This document shows, piece by piece, positions 28,101 to 35,890 of a stretch of DNA of 64,000 nucleotides. Made by a program: the position numbers and the translations under genes. The stretch covers positions 34,731 to 98,730 of the forward strand of contig JBIQJM010000002.1 of assembly GCA_044507525.1 (NCBI GenBank), in the 5' to 3' direction. Numbering within the stretch: position 1 is the stretch's first letter; every line of letters starts with the position of its first letter. Below the pieces are notes generated by a model that did no database searches, was not told the origin of the DNA, and saw nothing but the letters and a program-made list of their open reading frames with translations. This DNA comes from Zeimonas sp044507525. Its GTDB lineage: Bacteria > Pseudomonadota > Gammaproteobacteria > Burkholderiales > Burkholderiaceae_E.

Positions 28101-28784
28101 TTCTACCTCGCGATGCACGACCTCGAGATCCGCGGCGCCGGCGAGGTGCTCGGCGAATCGCAGTCGGGCGACATGCAGGAGGTCGGCTTCGCGCTGTACA
28201 GCGAGATGCTCGCCGAGGCGGTCGATGCACTGCGCGCCGGGCGCGAGCCGGATCTCTCCGCGCCGCTGTCGGCGACCACCGAGATCGTGCTGCGCGCGCC
28301 GGCGCTGCTGCCCGGAGACTACGTGCCCGACGTGCACGAACGGCTGTCGCTGTACAAGCGCATGGCCAACTGCAGCACCGCCGACGCGCTCGATGCGCTG
28401 CGCGAGGAACTCGTCGACCGCTTCGGCAAGCTGCCCGAAGCGGCGCGCACGCTGTTCGAGACCCACCGCCTGCGCATCGCGTCGCGTCCGCTCGGCATCG
28501 CCAAGATCGACGCCGCCGCCGACACGATCGTCCTGCAGTTCGTCCCCGACCCGCCGCTCGACGCCGCCGCGCTGATCCGCTTCATCCAGACGCGGCGCGA
28601 CGTGAAGCTCGCGGGCCCCGACCGGCTGCGTTTCACGATCGCCACGCCCGACCTCGCCGCGCGCATCCAGCAGGTGCGCGCGATCCTCGACGCGCTTGCG
28701 AAGCTCTCGTCGGCTGGGCATGCGAACCGCCCCGCGCGCGCGGAGGATTCGCGCACGGCGCACGAACGAAGCCACGCCCGATGA
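25128..28784 (+). CDS. mfd: Transcription-repair coupling factor Mfd
   Basis: Mfd removes stalled RNA polymerase at lesions and recruits UvrA. The 1218-residue protein shows the UvrB-homology start (LLPDWETLPYDAFSPHQDLVSERL), the RNA-polymerase-interaction domain (GDPVVHAQHGIGRYEGL), Walker A GDVGFGKTE at about 677-685, DEEHRFG, and the C-terminal TRCF domain. No ATG exists near the expected start. TTG at 25128 gives about 27 residues before the conserved LPRCHGSGDALL; a GTG near 25235 would be too short. An extra stretch around residues 60-80 lengthens the N-terminal domain. It overlaps serB by ATGA. Confidence 0.92.
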   Translation: MRTESSTTSPAAATPRGPLGDRADALGSITAPGPGQVRALPRCHGSGDALLLAALARRESASALREASADDADVDRPTVHGRALAIVTAAPGDAVRLAQEMRWFAPLLRVLLLPDWETLPYDAFSPHQDLVSERLSTLYALQQHDCDVVLAPITTALQRLAPAQFLASHTFFFHKGQRLDEARLRRQLAFAGYENVTQVVRPGEFAVRGGLIDLFPMGSSLPYRIDLFGDEIDSIRTFDPDTQRSLYPIDRVRLLPGREFALDEAARTSFRGRWRERFEGDPSASTIYRDVGNGIAPPGIEYWLPLFHEHTATLFDYLPEDAIVVSHGDVDGAARRFAQEAAERYRFLSHDRNRPLLKPEELFLDSETLFAQAKDFGRWSIAAPGAQDDGAEASARGGRFALAPPEVAIDRRANDPLERVRAWLAAAGKRRLVIAESPGRRETLEQMFGEHGLRLQSVDHWQDFVDGELDGAITVGPVFDGFELPDARLSVVTETELFAGTPRRRRRGLRETQTDVDSIIRDLSELKAGDPVVHAQHGIGRYEGLVTMELDEGPTEFLHLRYAKNATLYVPVAQLHVISRYSGASPEEAPLHELGSGQWEKARQRAASKARDAAAELLNLYARRAAREGHAFRFAANDYEVFAEGFPFDETPDQQAAIDSVVGDMRSGKPMDRLVCGDVGFGKTEVALRAAWVAVADGRQVAVLAPTTLLAEQHFQTFSDRFADFPVRIAQLSRFRSKKETAAAIEGLAAGRIDIAIGTHKLLSPELKFDRLGLVIIDEEHRFGVRQKETLKALRAEVDVLTLTATPIPRTLAMSLEGIRDFSVIATAPQRRLAIKTFVRRESAGTIREALMRELKRGGQAYFLHNEVETIENRRARLAELVPEARIAIAHGQMPERELERVMRDFLQQRFNVLLCTTIIETGIDVPSANTILIHRADRFGLAQLHQLRGRVGRSHHQAYAYLMVPDEKAMTRDAVKRLEAIQALEELGSGFYLAMHDLEIRGAGEVLGESQSGDMQEVGFALYSEMLAEAVDALRAGREPDLSAPLSATTEIVLRAPALLPGDYVPDVHERLSLYKRMANCSTADALDALREELVDRFGKLPEAARTLFETHRLRIASRPLGIAKIDAAADTIVLQFVPDPPLDAAALIRFIQTRRDVKLAGPDRLRFTIATPDLAARIQQVRAILDALAKLSSAGHANRPARAEDSRTAHERSHAR

Positions 28785-29656
28785 CGCGCCGACTCGTCGT
28801 ACAGCACCTTCGCCTGGCCGACGACGCGGTCGCCGCCTGCAGCGACGCCGTCGGCCGCGAGCCGACGCTGCGCCTGCCGCGGCTGGCCACCTGGGACGAC
28901 GTCCCGATCGACGGCGACCGCGCGACCGAGCTCTCCGAGACGCTGCAGGTCGACGCCGAGGTGGTGCCGCCCGACGCGCGCCTCGCCGACTACCGGTTGC
29001 TCGCCTTCGACATGGACTCGACGCTGATCACGATCGAGTGCATCGACGAGATCGCCGACTATGCGGGCCGCAAGGCCGAGGTCGCCGCGATCACCGAAGC
29101 GGCGATGCGCGGCGAGATCGCCGACTACGACGAAAGCCTGCGCCGCCGCACGGAACTGCTCGCGGGCCTGCCCGAGTCGACGCTGCAGCGCGTCTACGAC
29201 GAGCGCCTGCGCGTGACGCCGGGCGCCGAGACGCTGATCGCCGCGGCGAAGGACGCTTCGCTGCACGTGCTGCTGGTCTCCGGCGGTTTCACCTTCTTCA
29301 CCGAGCGGCTGCGCGACCGCCTCGGACTCGATTTCGCCTATGCCAACACGCTGGAGGTGCGCGACGGCGTGCTCACCGGCCGCGTGCTCGGCGAGATCGT
29401 CAACGCCGACGGCAAGCAGCGTGCGCTCGAGCGGACCTGCGCTGCGATCGGCTGCGAGCCGCGGCAGGCGATCGTCGTCGGCGACGGCGCCAACGACCTG
29501 AAGATGATGTCGATCGCCGGCGTCTCGGTCGCCTTCCACGCCAAGCCGCGCGTGCGCTCCGAGACGACGCACGCGATCAACCACTGCTGGCTCGATGCGA
29601 TCCTGAACTGGTTCGACGACCAGTTGCCGGCCGGACGACCCTCGGTTCCCCGATGA
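28781..29656 (+). CDS. serB: Phosphoserine phosphatase
   Basis: SerB, a HAD-superfamily enzyme, releases serine from phosphoserine. The 291-residue protein has the nucleophile motif D77-x-D79 in FDMDSTLI, the specificity helix ECIDEIADYAG, the LVSGGFTFF motif and GDGANDLKMM. The N-terminal 70 residues form a small ACT-like region. The ATG overlaps the mfd stop (28781-28784). Confidence 0.95.
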   Translation: MTRRLVVQHLRLADDAVAACSDAVGREPTLRLPRLATWDDVPIDGDRATELSETLQVDAEVVPPDARLADYRLLAFDMDSTLITIECIDEIADYAGRKAEVAAITEAAMRGEIADYDESLRRRTELLAGLPESTLQRVYDERLRVTPGAETLIAAAKDASLHVLLVSGGFTFFTERLRDRLGLDFAYANTLEVRDGVLTGRVLGEIVNADGKQRALERTCAAIGCEPRQAIVVGDGANDLKMMSIAGVSVAFHAKPRVRSETTHAINHCWLDAILNWFDDQLPAGRPSVPR

Positions 29657-29663
29657 GGCCCGG

Positions 29664-30869
29664 ATGAGCGCGCCGCGCACGGCCTGCGCCGTGCAGGAGC
29701 CGGCGGCGCCGCGCGGAACGATCGAGGCGATCGCAGGCTTCTTCGCGCTCGCCCTCGCGATGGGAGTCGGGCGTTTCGCGTACACGCCGATGCTGCCGCC
29801 GATGCTCGACGGCTCCAGCCTGTCGCTGTCGGGCGCCGGCTTCGTCGCATCGGCGAACTTCGCGGGATACCTCGTCGGCGCGCTGCTCGCCACCTGGCCG
29901 GCGGTCGCGCGGCGACGCGTGTTCTGGCTGCGCGCCGGTATCGCCGCCACCGTCGTGACGACCGCCGCGATGGCGATCGACGCAGGCACGCTGGCGTGGG
30001 CCGTCGTGCGCTTCGTCGCCGGCATCGCCAGCGCCTTCGTCCTCGTCTTCGCCTCCGCCGTCGTCTTCGCGAGCGCGGCCCGCGAGGGGCGGCCGATGCT
30101 GGGCGCGCTGCTCTACGCCGGCGTCGGCCTGGGCATCGTGACGTCGACGATGCTGATCGACTTCGGGCGCGATGCGGGCTGGGGCTTCCAGCCGCTGTGG
30201 TCCGCGCTCGCCGGACTCGCGCTGCTGCTGGCGATCGCGCCGTGGCGCGAGCTCGTCGCGCCGCCGCTGCCCGCCCCGGCCGCGGTCCGCTCGGCGGCGA
30301 GCGCATCGGCCGACCGGCGCGAGCTCGACCGCCTCGTCTGGTCGTACGGCTGCCTCGGCTTCGGCTACGTGATCACCGCGACCTTCATCGTCGTCATCGC
30401 GCGCGCCCTGCCCGACGCCCGCACCGTCGAGTTCTGGACCTGGATGATCGTCGGCATCGCGGGCGCGCCTTCGAACTGGTTCTGGACGCGCGTCGCCCAG
30501 CGCGTCGGCGTCTACCGCGCGATCGTCGCCGCCTTCGTGCTCGAGGCCTTCGGCGTCGCGCTGGTCGCGATCGGCCAGCACGCGATCGCGCTCTACGTGG
30601 GCGCGGCGCTGCTCGGCGGGACCTTCATGGCGATCACCGCGCTCGGCCTCGCGCAGGCGCGCTCGCTCGCACCCGATCGTCCCGACGAGACGATCGCCCG
30701 GATGACCGTCGCGTTCAGCCTCGGCCAGATCGTCGGACCGGCGATCGGCGGGTGGATGGCCGATCGCAGCGGATCCTTCGTCGCACCGTCGTGGATCGCC
30801 GTCGTCGTGCTGCTGGCGGGCGCCGCACTAGCCGCGGTGAACGCGAAAGCCCGAAGCAGGGACCGTTGA
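29664..30869 (+). CDS. YbfB/YjiJ family MFS transporter
   Basis: The 401-residue inner-membrane transporter has about 12 hydrophobic segments and the family start FFALALAMGVGRFAYTPMLP. The substrate is unknown. It starts 7 bases after the serB stop and could be cotranscribed with mfd-serB, although the functions do not suggest a link. It ends 61 bases before the convergent rimO stop. Confidence 0.85.
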   Translation: MSAPRTACAVQEPAAPRGTIEAIAGFFALALAMGVGRFAYTPMLPPMLDGSSLSLSGAGFVASANFAGYLVGALLATWPAVARRRVFWLRAGIAATVVTTAAMAIDAGTLAWAVVRFVAGIASAFVLVFASAVVFASAAREGRPMLGALLYAGVGLGIVTSTMLIDFGRDAGWGFQPLWSALAGLALLLAIAPWRELVAPPLPAPAAVRSAASASADRRELDRLVWSYGCLGFGYVITATFIVVIARALPDARTVEFWTWMIVGIAGAPSNWFWTRVAQRVGVYRAIVAAFVLEAFGVALVAIGQHAIALYVGAALLGGTFMAITALGLAQARSLAPDRPDETIARMTVAFSLGQIVGPAIGGWMADRSGSFVAPSWIAVVVLLAGAALAAVNAKARSRDR

Positions 30870-30930
30870 ACCGATTGCGCCTTCGATGAATCGGCCTGGC
30901 CCGTTTCCGCGGGCAGGTCGGGGTCGCTCT

Positions 30931-32340
30931 TCACCCTTCGCCCTTCACTGCCTGCGCGAACAGATCGTGCTCGTCCGCGTCGACGATCCGCACGCGCAGC
31001 TCGCTGCCGGGCGGATTCGCCCGGGCGTGCGCCTCGTCGTCCAGCGCCACGTACACGACGCCGTCCACCTCGGGCGCTTCCGCTGCCGAGCGCGCGACCG
31101 AACGCCATCGTCCCGACGCGGGGTCGTGCTCGACGGCGTCGACGAGCACCTGCGTCTCGGTGCCGATCCGCTGCTGCAGGCGCTGCGCGCTGATGCGCGC
31201 CTGCACCTGCATGAAGCGCTCGCGACGCGCCTGTCGCACTTCGTCGGGAACGGGATCCGCCAGCGCGTTCGCGGCCGCTCCGTCGACCGGCGAGTACGCG
31301 AAGCAGCCGACCCGGTCGAGGCGCGCCTCCTCGAGGAAGGCGAGCAGGTGCTCGAACTCGGCGTCGGTCTCGCCGGGAAAGCCGACGATGAAGGTGCTGC
31401 GGATCGTCAGCTCCGGACAGGCCGCGCGCCAGGCGCGAATGCGCTCGATGTTCGCCTCGCCCGACGCGGGACGCTTCATCGCGCGCAGCACGCGCGGATG
31501 CGAGTGCTGGAACGGCACGTCGAGGTACGGCAGCACGCGGCCCTCGGCCATCAGCGGCAGCACCTCGTCGACGTGCGGGTACGGATAGACGTAGTGCAGC
31601 CGCACGCGCGCCTCCAGGCGGGCGAGCTCGCGCACCAGGTCCACCATGCGCGTGCGCACCGGGCGGCCGTCGACGAAGCCGGTGCGGTAGCGCACGTCGA
31701 CGCCGTAGGCGCTCGTGTCCTGCGAGATCACGAGCAGTTCGCGCACGCCGGCGTCGACCAGCGCGCGTGCCTCGCGAAGGACCTCGCCGATCGGACGGCT
31801 GACGAGGTCGCCGCGCATCGACGGGATGATGCAGAAGCTGCAGCGGTGGTTGCAGCCTTCGGAGATCTTCAGGTACGCGTAGTGGCGCGGCGTGAGCTTG
31901 ATGCCGCCGGGCGGCACGAGGTCGACGAAGGGGTCGTGCGGCTTCGGCAGGTGCGCGTGCACGTACGCCATCACCTCGTCGGTCGCCTGCGGGCCGGTGA
32001 CGGCGAGCACCTTCGGATGCACGTCGGACACGAGCGCGTTGCCCGAGGCGCCGCGGCGCGCACCCAGGCATCCGGTGACGATGACGCGGCCGTTCTCGGC
32101 GAGCGCCTCGCCGATCGCGTCGAGCGACTCCTGCACCGCCTCGTCGATGAACCCGCAGGTGTTGACGACGACGAGATCGGAGCCCGCATAGTCGCCGACG
32201 ATGTCGTAGCCTTCGGCCCGCAGGCGCGTGAGAATGCGCTCCGAATCGACCGTCGCCTTCGGGCAGCCGAGGGAGACGAAACCGACCTTCGGCGTGCCCC
32301 GGGGCGTGCGGCTGCGAACCGGCCTGTGTGCTGCGTTCAT
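30931..32340 (-). CDS. rimO: Ribosomal protein S12 methylthiotransferase RimO
   Basis: RimO is a radical-SAM enzyme that methylthiolates an aspartate of ribosomal protein S12. The 469-residue protein has the N-terminal UPF0004 cysteines C26, C62 and C91, the radical-SAM motif C163-x3-C167-x2-C170, and a C-terminal TRAM domain. I chose the ATG at 32340. A TTG at 32352 in the same frame would add four residues but lies in the T-tract of the phaR terminator. A TACATT box ends 10 bases before the ATG. Confidence 0.93.
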   Translation of the reverse strand: MNAAHRPVRSRTPRGTPKVGFVSLGCPKATVDSERILTRLRAEGYDIVGDYAGSDLVVVNTCGFIDEAVQESLDAIGEALAENGRVIVTGCLGARRGASGNALVSDVHPKVLAVTGPQATDEVMAYVHAHLPKPHDPFVDLVPPGGIKLTPRHYAYLKISEGCNHRCSFCIIPSMRGDLVSRPIGEVLREARALVDAGVRELLVISQDTSAYGVDVRYRTGFVDGRPVRTRMVDLVRELARLEARVRLHYVYPYPHVDEVLPLMAEGRVLPYLDVPFQHSHPRVLRAMKRPASGEANIERIRAWRAACPELTIRSTFIVGFPGETDAEFEHLLAFLEEARLDRVGCFAYSPVDGAAANALADPVPDEVRQARRERFMQVQARISAQRLQQRIGTETQVLVDAVEHDPASGRWRSVARSAAEAPEVDGVVYVALDDEAHARANPPGSELRVRIVDADEHDLFAQAVKGEG

Positions 32341-32355
32341 CTGCGGGTGCAATGT

Positions 32356-32378
32356 AAAACGCCGCTCGGCGAGCGGCG
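32356..32378 (-). terminator. Rho-independent terminator of the pha operon
   Basis: Read on the minus strand, CGCCGCTC (32378-32371) pairs with GAGCGGCG (32367-32360) around a 3-base loop and is followed by TTTT. It lies 66 bases after the phaR stop and just before the rimO start, so it separates phaC-phaB-phaR from rimO. Confidence 0.8.
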
Positions 32379-32443
32379 TGACGACGAATACCGGATTGTA
32401 CCGGCCGCAGGCCGGGCGCCCCCGAGCGGGCGCGCCAGCGGCG

Positions 32444-33025
32444 CTACTTCTTGTCGCTCTTCTCCTTCTCGGCCGGTCCGCCGGGGCCGCCCGGCGGCAT
32501 CGGGAACGGGAAGTTCTGGAACATGTTGCGCGTCTGCGCCTGCATCTGCTCCTGCATCTGCACGAACAGGTTCTTGCTCTGCTCGATGTAGTTGCCCATC
32601 ATCGTCTGGATCATCGGCGTCTGCATCGACATGAACTGCGCCCACATCTCCGGGTTCGGGATGCCCTTGTTGTCGTAGAAGCTCTTCGACTGCTCCTGCA
32701 TCTTGTTCTGGATCTCGACGAAGGCCTGCATCGTCTTCTCGAGGTACGCGCCCATCATGCCCTGCATCGCGTGGCCGTAGAAGCGGATGATCTGCGCGAG
32801 CATCGGCGACGAGAACAGCGGAGCGCCGCCCGCCTCCTCCTCGAGGATGATCTGCAGCAGGATGCTGCGGGTGAGGTCTTCGCCGCTCTTGGCATCGACC
32901 ACCTTGAAGTTCTCGTTTCCGAGCACCAGTTGCTTGACGTCGGCGAGCGTGATGTACGCACTCGTCTGCGTATCGTACAGCCGGCGATTGGGGTACTTCT
33001 TGATCAGACGGGTGGCATTCGCCAT
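32444..33025 (-). CDS. phaR: Polyhydroxyalkanoate synthesis repressor PhaR
   Basis: PhaR binds DNA and nascent PHB granules and represses phasin and its own genes when no polymer is present. The 193-residue protein begins with the PHB_acc_N domain (RLIKKYPNRRLYDTQTSAYITLADVKQLV), followed by two PHB-accumulation repeats and a Met/Gln-rich tail. It is the last gene of phaC-phaB-phaR, 13 bases after phaB, and is followed by a clear terminator. Confidence 0.95.
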   Translation of the reverse strand: MANATRLIKKYPNRRLYDTQTSAYITLADVKQLVLGNENFKVVDAKSGEDLTRSILLQIILEEEAGGAPLFSSPMLAQIIRFYGHAMQGMMGAYLEKTMQAFVEIQNKMQEQSKSFYDNKGIPNPEMWAQFMSMQTPMIQTMMGNYIEQSKNLFVQMQEQMQAQTRNMFQNFPFPMPPGGPGGPAEKEKSDKK

Positions 33026-33038
33026 CGCGGTCTCCGGG

Positions 33039-33770
33039 TCAGCCCATGTGCAGCCCGCCGTTGCACGAGAACTCCGCACCGGTGGTGAAGCCTGCGTCGT
33101 CGCTTGCGAGCCAGCCGACGATCGAAGCGATCTCCTCGGCCTTGCCCAGCCTGCGCACGGGAATTGTCTGGATGATCTTCTCGCGCACGTCCTCGCGCAC
33201 CGCCATGACCATGTCGGTCGCGATGTAGCCCGGCGCAACGGTGTTGACGGTGACGCCCTTGCTCGCCACTTCCTGCGCCAGGGCCATGGTGAAGCCGTGC
33301 ATGCCGGCCTTCGCCGCCGAGTAGTTGGTCTGGCCGAACTGCCCCTTCTCTCCGTTCACCGACGAGATGTTGATGATGCGACCCCAGTTGCGGTCGAGCA
33401 TCCCGTCGATGACCTGCTTGGTGACGTTGAACAGCGAGTTCAGGTTGGTGTCGATCACCGCACGCCAGTCTTCGAGGGCCATCTTGCGGAAGACCCCGTC
33501 GCGTGTGATGCCGGCGTTGTTCACGAGGATGTCGATCGGCCCGATCTTCGCCGCCTCCTCGAAGGCGGCGCGGGTGGATTCCCAGTCGGCGACGTTGCCG
33601 ACCGAGACGTGGAACTCGTAGCCGGCGGCCTTCTGCTCCTCGATCCACTTCTTGTGGTCGCGGGTCGGCCCGCAGCCGGCGATCACCGTGTGACCCCGGT
33701 CATGGAAGTGCCGGCAGATCGCCGTGCCGATTCCGCCCATGCCCCCCGTTACGTACGCGATCCTGCTCAT
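33039..33770 (-). CDS. phaB: Acetoacetyl-CoA reductase PhaB
   Basis: PhaB, an NADPH-linked short-chain dehydrogenase, makes R-3-hydroxybutyryl-CoA for PHB synthesis. The 243-residue protein has TGGMGGIGT near residue 10, the NNAG motif, and the catalytic Ser-Tyr-Lys set (NISSVNG and NYSAAKAG). The start at 33770 is preferred over an ATG three codons upstream because AAGGA lies 8 bases before it and MSRIAYVTGG fits the family. Confidence 0.95.
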   Translation of the reverse strand: MSRIAYVTGGMGGIGTAICRHFHDRGHTVIAGCGPTRDHKKWIEEQKAAGYEFHVSVGNVADWESTRAAFEEAAKIGPIDILVNNAGITRDGVFRKMALEDWRAVIDTNLNSLFNVTKQVIDGMLDRNWGRIINISSVNGEKGQFGQTNYSAAKAGMHGFTMALAQEVASKGVTVNTVAPGYIATDMVMAVREDVREKIIQTIPVRRLGKAEEIASIVGWLASDDAGFTTGAEFSCNGGLHMG

Positions 33771-33833
33771 GATGTGCATCCTTCGTTCGCTGCGGGACCG
33801 GCGGCCACGACGCCCGCCGGATGTGTCGTCGCT

Positions 33834-35819
33834 CTAGCCGGCCTTTTCCTTCACGTAGCGCCCGGGGGCCGGCTCGATCGGCTGGTGGCGCGCATTGCCG
33901 GCGCGCCGCGGTGCGGGTTGCGGCTCACCGGCGAAGGCCGACAGCCATTGCGCCCAGTCGGGCCACCAGCTGCCGGGTCGTTCGGTCGCCTGCGCGAACC
34001 AGTCTTCCGCCCGCTCGGGAAGATGATCGCCGAGCCAGTGGCTGCGCTTGCCCTTGGCCGGCGGATTGATCACGCCGGCGATATGGCCGCTGGCACCGAG
34101 CACGAAACGCAACGGCCCGGACAGCAGCTGCGTGGACTCGTAGGCCCCCTGCCACGGCACGATGTGATCCTCGCGCGAGGCGTAGAGGTACGTGGGCACG
34201 CCGATCTCGCCGACGTCGACGGGAACGTCGAGGCAGACCAGGCGACCGGGCTCGCGCAGCTCGTTCTGCAGGTACAGGTGACGCAGGTACCAGCAGTACA
34301 TCGGCCCCGGCAGGTTCGTGCTGTCGGCGTTCCAGTACAGCAGGTCGAAGGCCGGCGGCGCCTCGCCCTTCAGGTAGTTGGCGACGACGTAGTTCCAGAC
34401 GAGATCGTTCGGGCGCAGGTAGTTGAACGTGAGCGCGAGTTCGCGCCCCGGCATGATGCCGCCCGAGCCGATCGTCGACTCGCGATAGGCGACCTGGTGC
34501 TCGTCGATGAAGACGCCGATCGAGCCGGGACGGGAGAAATCGATGAACGAGGTCAGCAGCGTCATCGATTCGATCCAGTCGTCGCCGCGGGCGGCGAGCA
34601 CCGCCGCCGCCGTCGCGAGCAGTGTTCCGCCGACGCAGAAGCCCAGCGTGTTGATGTGCTCGCTGCCGGAGATCTCGCGCACGACGCGCATCGGCTCGAG
34701 GACGCCGCGCTCGAGGTAGTCGTCCCACCCGAGGTGCCCCTGGTCGGCGTGCACGTTCTTCCACGACACCATGAACACCGTGTGGCCCTGTGCGACGGTG
34801 TAGGCGACCAGCGAGTTCTCCGGCTGCAGGTCGAGGATGTAGAACTTGTTGATGCACGGCGGCACCATCAGCAGGGGCCTGCTGCCGACCGTCTCGGTGG
34901 ACGGCGCGTACTGGATCAGCTGGACGAGGTCGTTCTCGTAGACCACCGAGCCGGGCGTGGTCGCGACGTTGACCCCGACCTCGAAGGCGGACTCGTCGGT
35001 CTGCGAGATGCGCCCGCGCTGCAGGTCGGACAGCAGGTTGCCGATGCCGGCGCGCAGGCTTTCGCCCTGCGTCTCTACGATGCGGCGCTGCGCCTCCGGA
35101 TTGGTGAGCAGGAAGTTCGCCGGCGAGATCGCGGCGAGCCACTGCTGCGTGGCGAACTGGATGCGTTCGCGCGTCTTCTCGTCGCCCCCTTCGACCGCTC
35201 CCGCGAGGCGCTTCATGAACTCCTCGTTCAGCAGATACAGCGCCGCCGTCCACGCATAGGGGCCCTGCTGCCAGCCGTCTCCGGCGAAGCGGCGATCGGC
35301 GGGCTCGGGGGCGGCGCCTGCCGTCGCGAGCTCGCCGAGCCGGGCGAGGTATTCCCGCTGCAGCGCGCCCAGCCGTTCGCCCGGAACGTGGATCGGCGCG
35401 CCGTGGAGATCGACCTGCGCGCTCGCACGCCTGCGCTTCGGGGCTTCGGAGGAGACCGCGCCGGCCGCGGCGCGGGGGGCCGGCCGCCGGTCTCGCGCGA
35501 CCGTGCCGGACTTGCGCTTCTTCGCGGGCGCGGCCGCGGGTTCGGCCGCCTTGCGCTTTGCCGCGGCGCCGGCGGACTTCGTCTCGATGCCGGCGGACTT
35601 CGTCTCGAGGCCGGCGCGCTTCGTCGCGGTACCGGCGCGCTTCGCCGCGGCGGTGGTGCGCTTCGCCGCGGAGCCCGCGCGCTTGGCCGCAGGCTTCGCC
35701 GCCTTCGCCTCCTCCACCACCGGTTCCGTGCGTTTCGCCTTCGTGCGGCGCACCTTCGCTTCGCCGCTGCGCGCCGCAGCCGCTTCGCCGCTGCGCGCCG
35801 CACGGGTTGAACCGGGCAT
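33834..35819 (-). CDS. phaC: Class I PHA synthase PhaC with basic repeat tail
   Basis: PhaC polymerises hydroxyacyl-CoA on the granule surface. The 661-residue protein has the lipase-box variant GFCVGG with nucleophile C395, plus D551 (SREDHIVPW) and H579 (ASGHIAG), spaced as in class I enzymes. The C-terminus EPAPGRYVKEKAG is family-typical. Residues 1 to about 132 form a Lys/Arg/Ala/Gly-rich tail absent from standard enzymes, with heptads of the form xxKRAGx at about 44-91. This tail resembles histone-H1-like or PhaF/PhaM-type DNA-binding regions. The ATG at 35819 has AGGGGGA upstream. phaB and phaR follow; phaA is absent. Confidence 0.93.
   Translation of the reverse strand: MPGSTRAARSGEAAAARSGEAKVRRTKAKRTEPVVEEAKAAKPAAKRAGSAAKRTTAAAKRAGTATKRAGLETKSAGIETKSAGAAAKRKAAEPAAAPAKKRKSGTVARDRRPAPRAAAGAVSSEAPKRRRASAQVDLHGAPIHVPGERLGALQREYLARLGELATAGAAPEPADRRFAGDGWQQGPYAWTAALYLLNEEFMKRLAGAVEGGDEKTRERIQFATQQWLAAISPANFLLTNPEAQRRIVETQGESLRAGIGNLLSDLQRGRISQTDESAFEVGVNVATTPGSVVYENDLVQLIQYAPSTETVGSRPLLMVPPCINKFYILDLQPENSLVAYTVAQGHTVFMVSWKNVHADQGHLGWDDYLERGVLEPMRVVREISGSEHINTLGFCVGGTLLATAAAVLAARGDDWIESMTLLTSFIDFSRPGSIGVFIDEHQVAYRESTIGSGGIMPGRELALTFNYLRPNDLVWNYVVANYLKGEAPPAFDLLYWNADSTNLPGPMYCWYLRHLYLQNELREPGRLVCLDVPVDVGEIGVPTYLYASREDHIVPWQGAYESTQLLSGPLRFVLGASGHIAGVINPPAKGKRSHWLGDHLPERAEDWFAQATERPGSWWPDWAQWLSAFAGEPQPAPRRAGNARHQPIEPAPGRYVKEKAG
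35577..35702 (-). repeat. Six imperfect 21-bp tandem units inside phaC
   Basis: Six 21-bp units, each starting CTTCGTC, CTTCGCC or CTTGGCC on the plus strand, lie end to end from 35577 to 35702. Because 21 is a multiple of three they encode heptapeptides of the form xxKRAGx or xxKSAGx in the PhaC tail. Copy number could vary without breaking the frame. Confidence 0.75.
35757..35804 (-). repeat. 24-bp tandem duplication near the phaC start
   Basis: Two adjacent 24-bp copies (35757-35780 and 35781-35804) agree at 22 positions and encode the repeated ARSGEAAA-like peptide at residues 8-22 of PhaC. The unit length keeps the reading frame. Confidence 0.8.
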
Positions 35820-35890
35820 CGTATTCCCCCTCGTTGTCGGCCGGACCTGCAGCACGTCCCGTACCGATTCTGCACTGCGCAATCGTTTTG

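Noticed and set aside
25122..28775. A 1217-codon minus-strand open frame
   Set aside because: It mirrors mfd codon by codon and has no recognisable domain.
35577..35804. A CRISPR-like repeat array
   Set aside because: The repeats are contiguous, without spacers, are multiples of three and encode part of PhaC.
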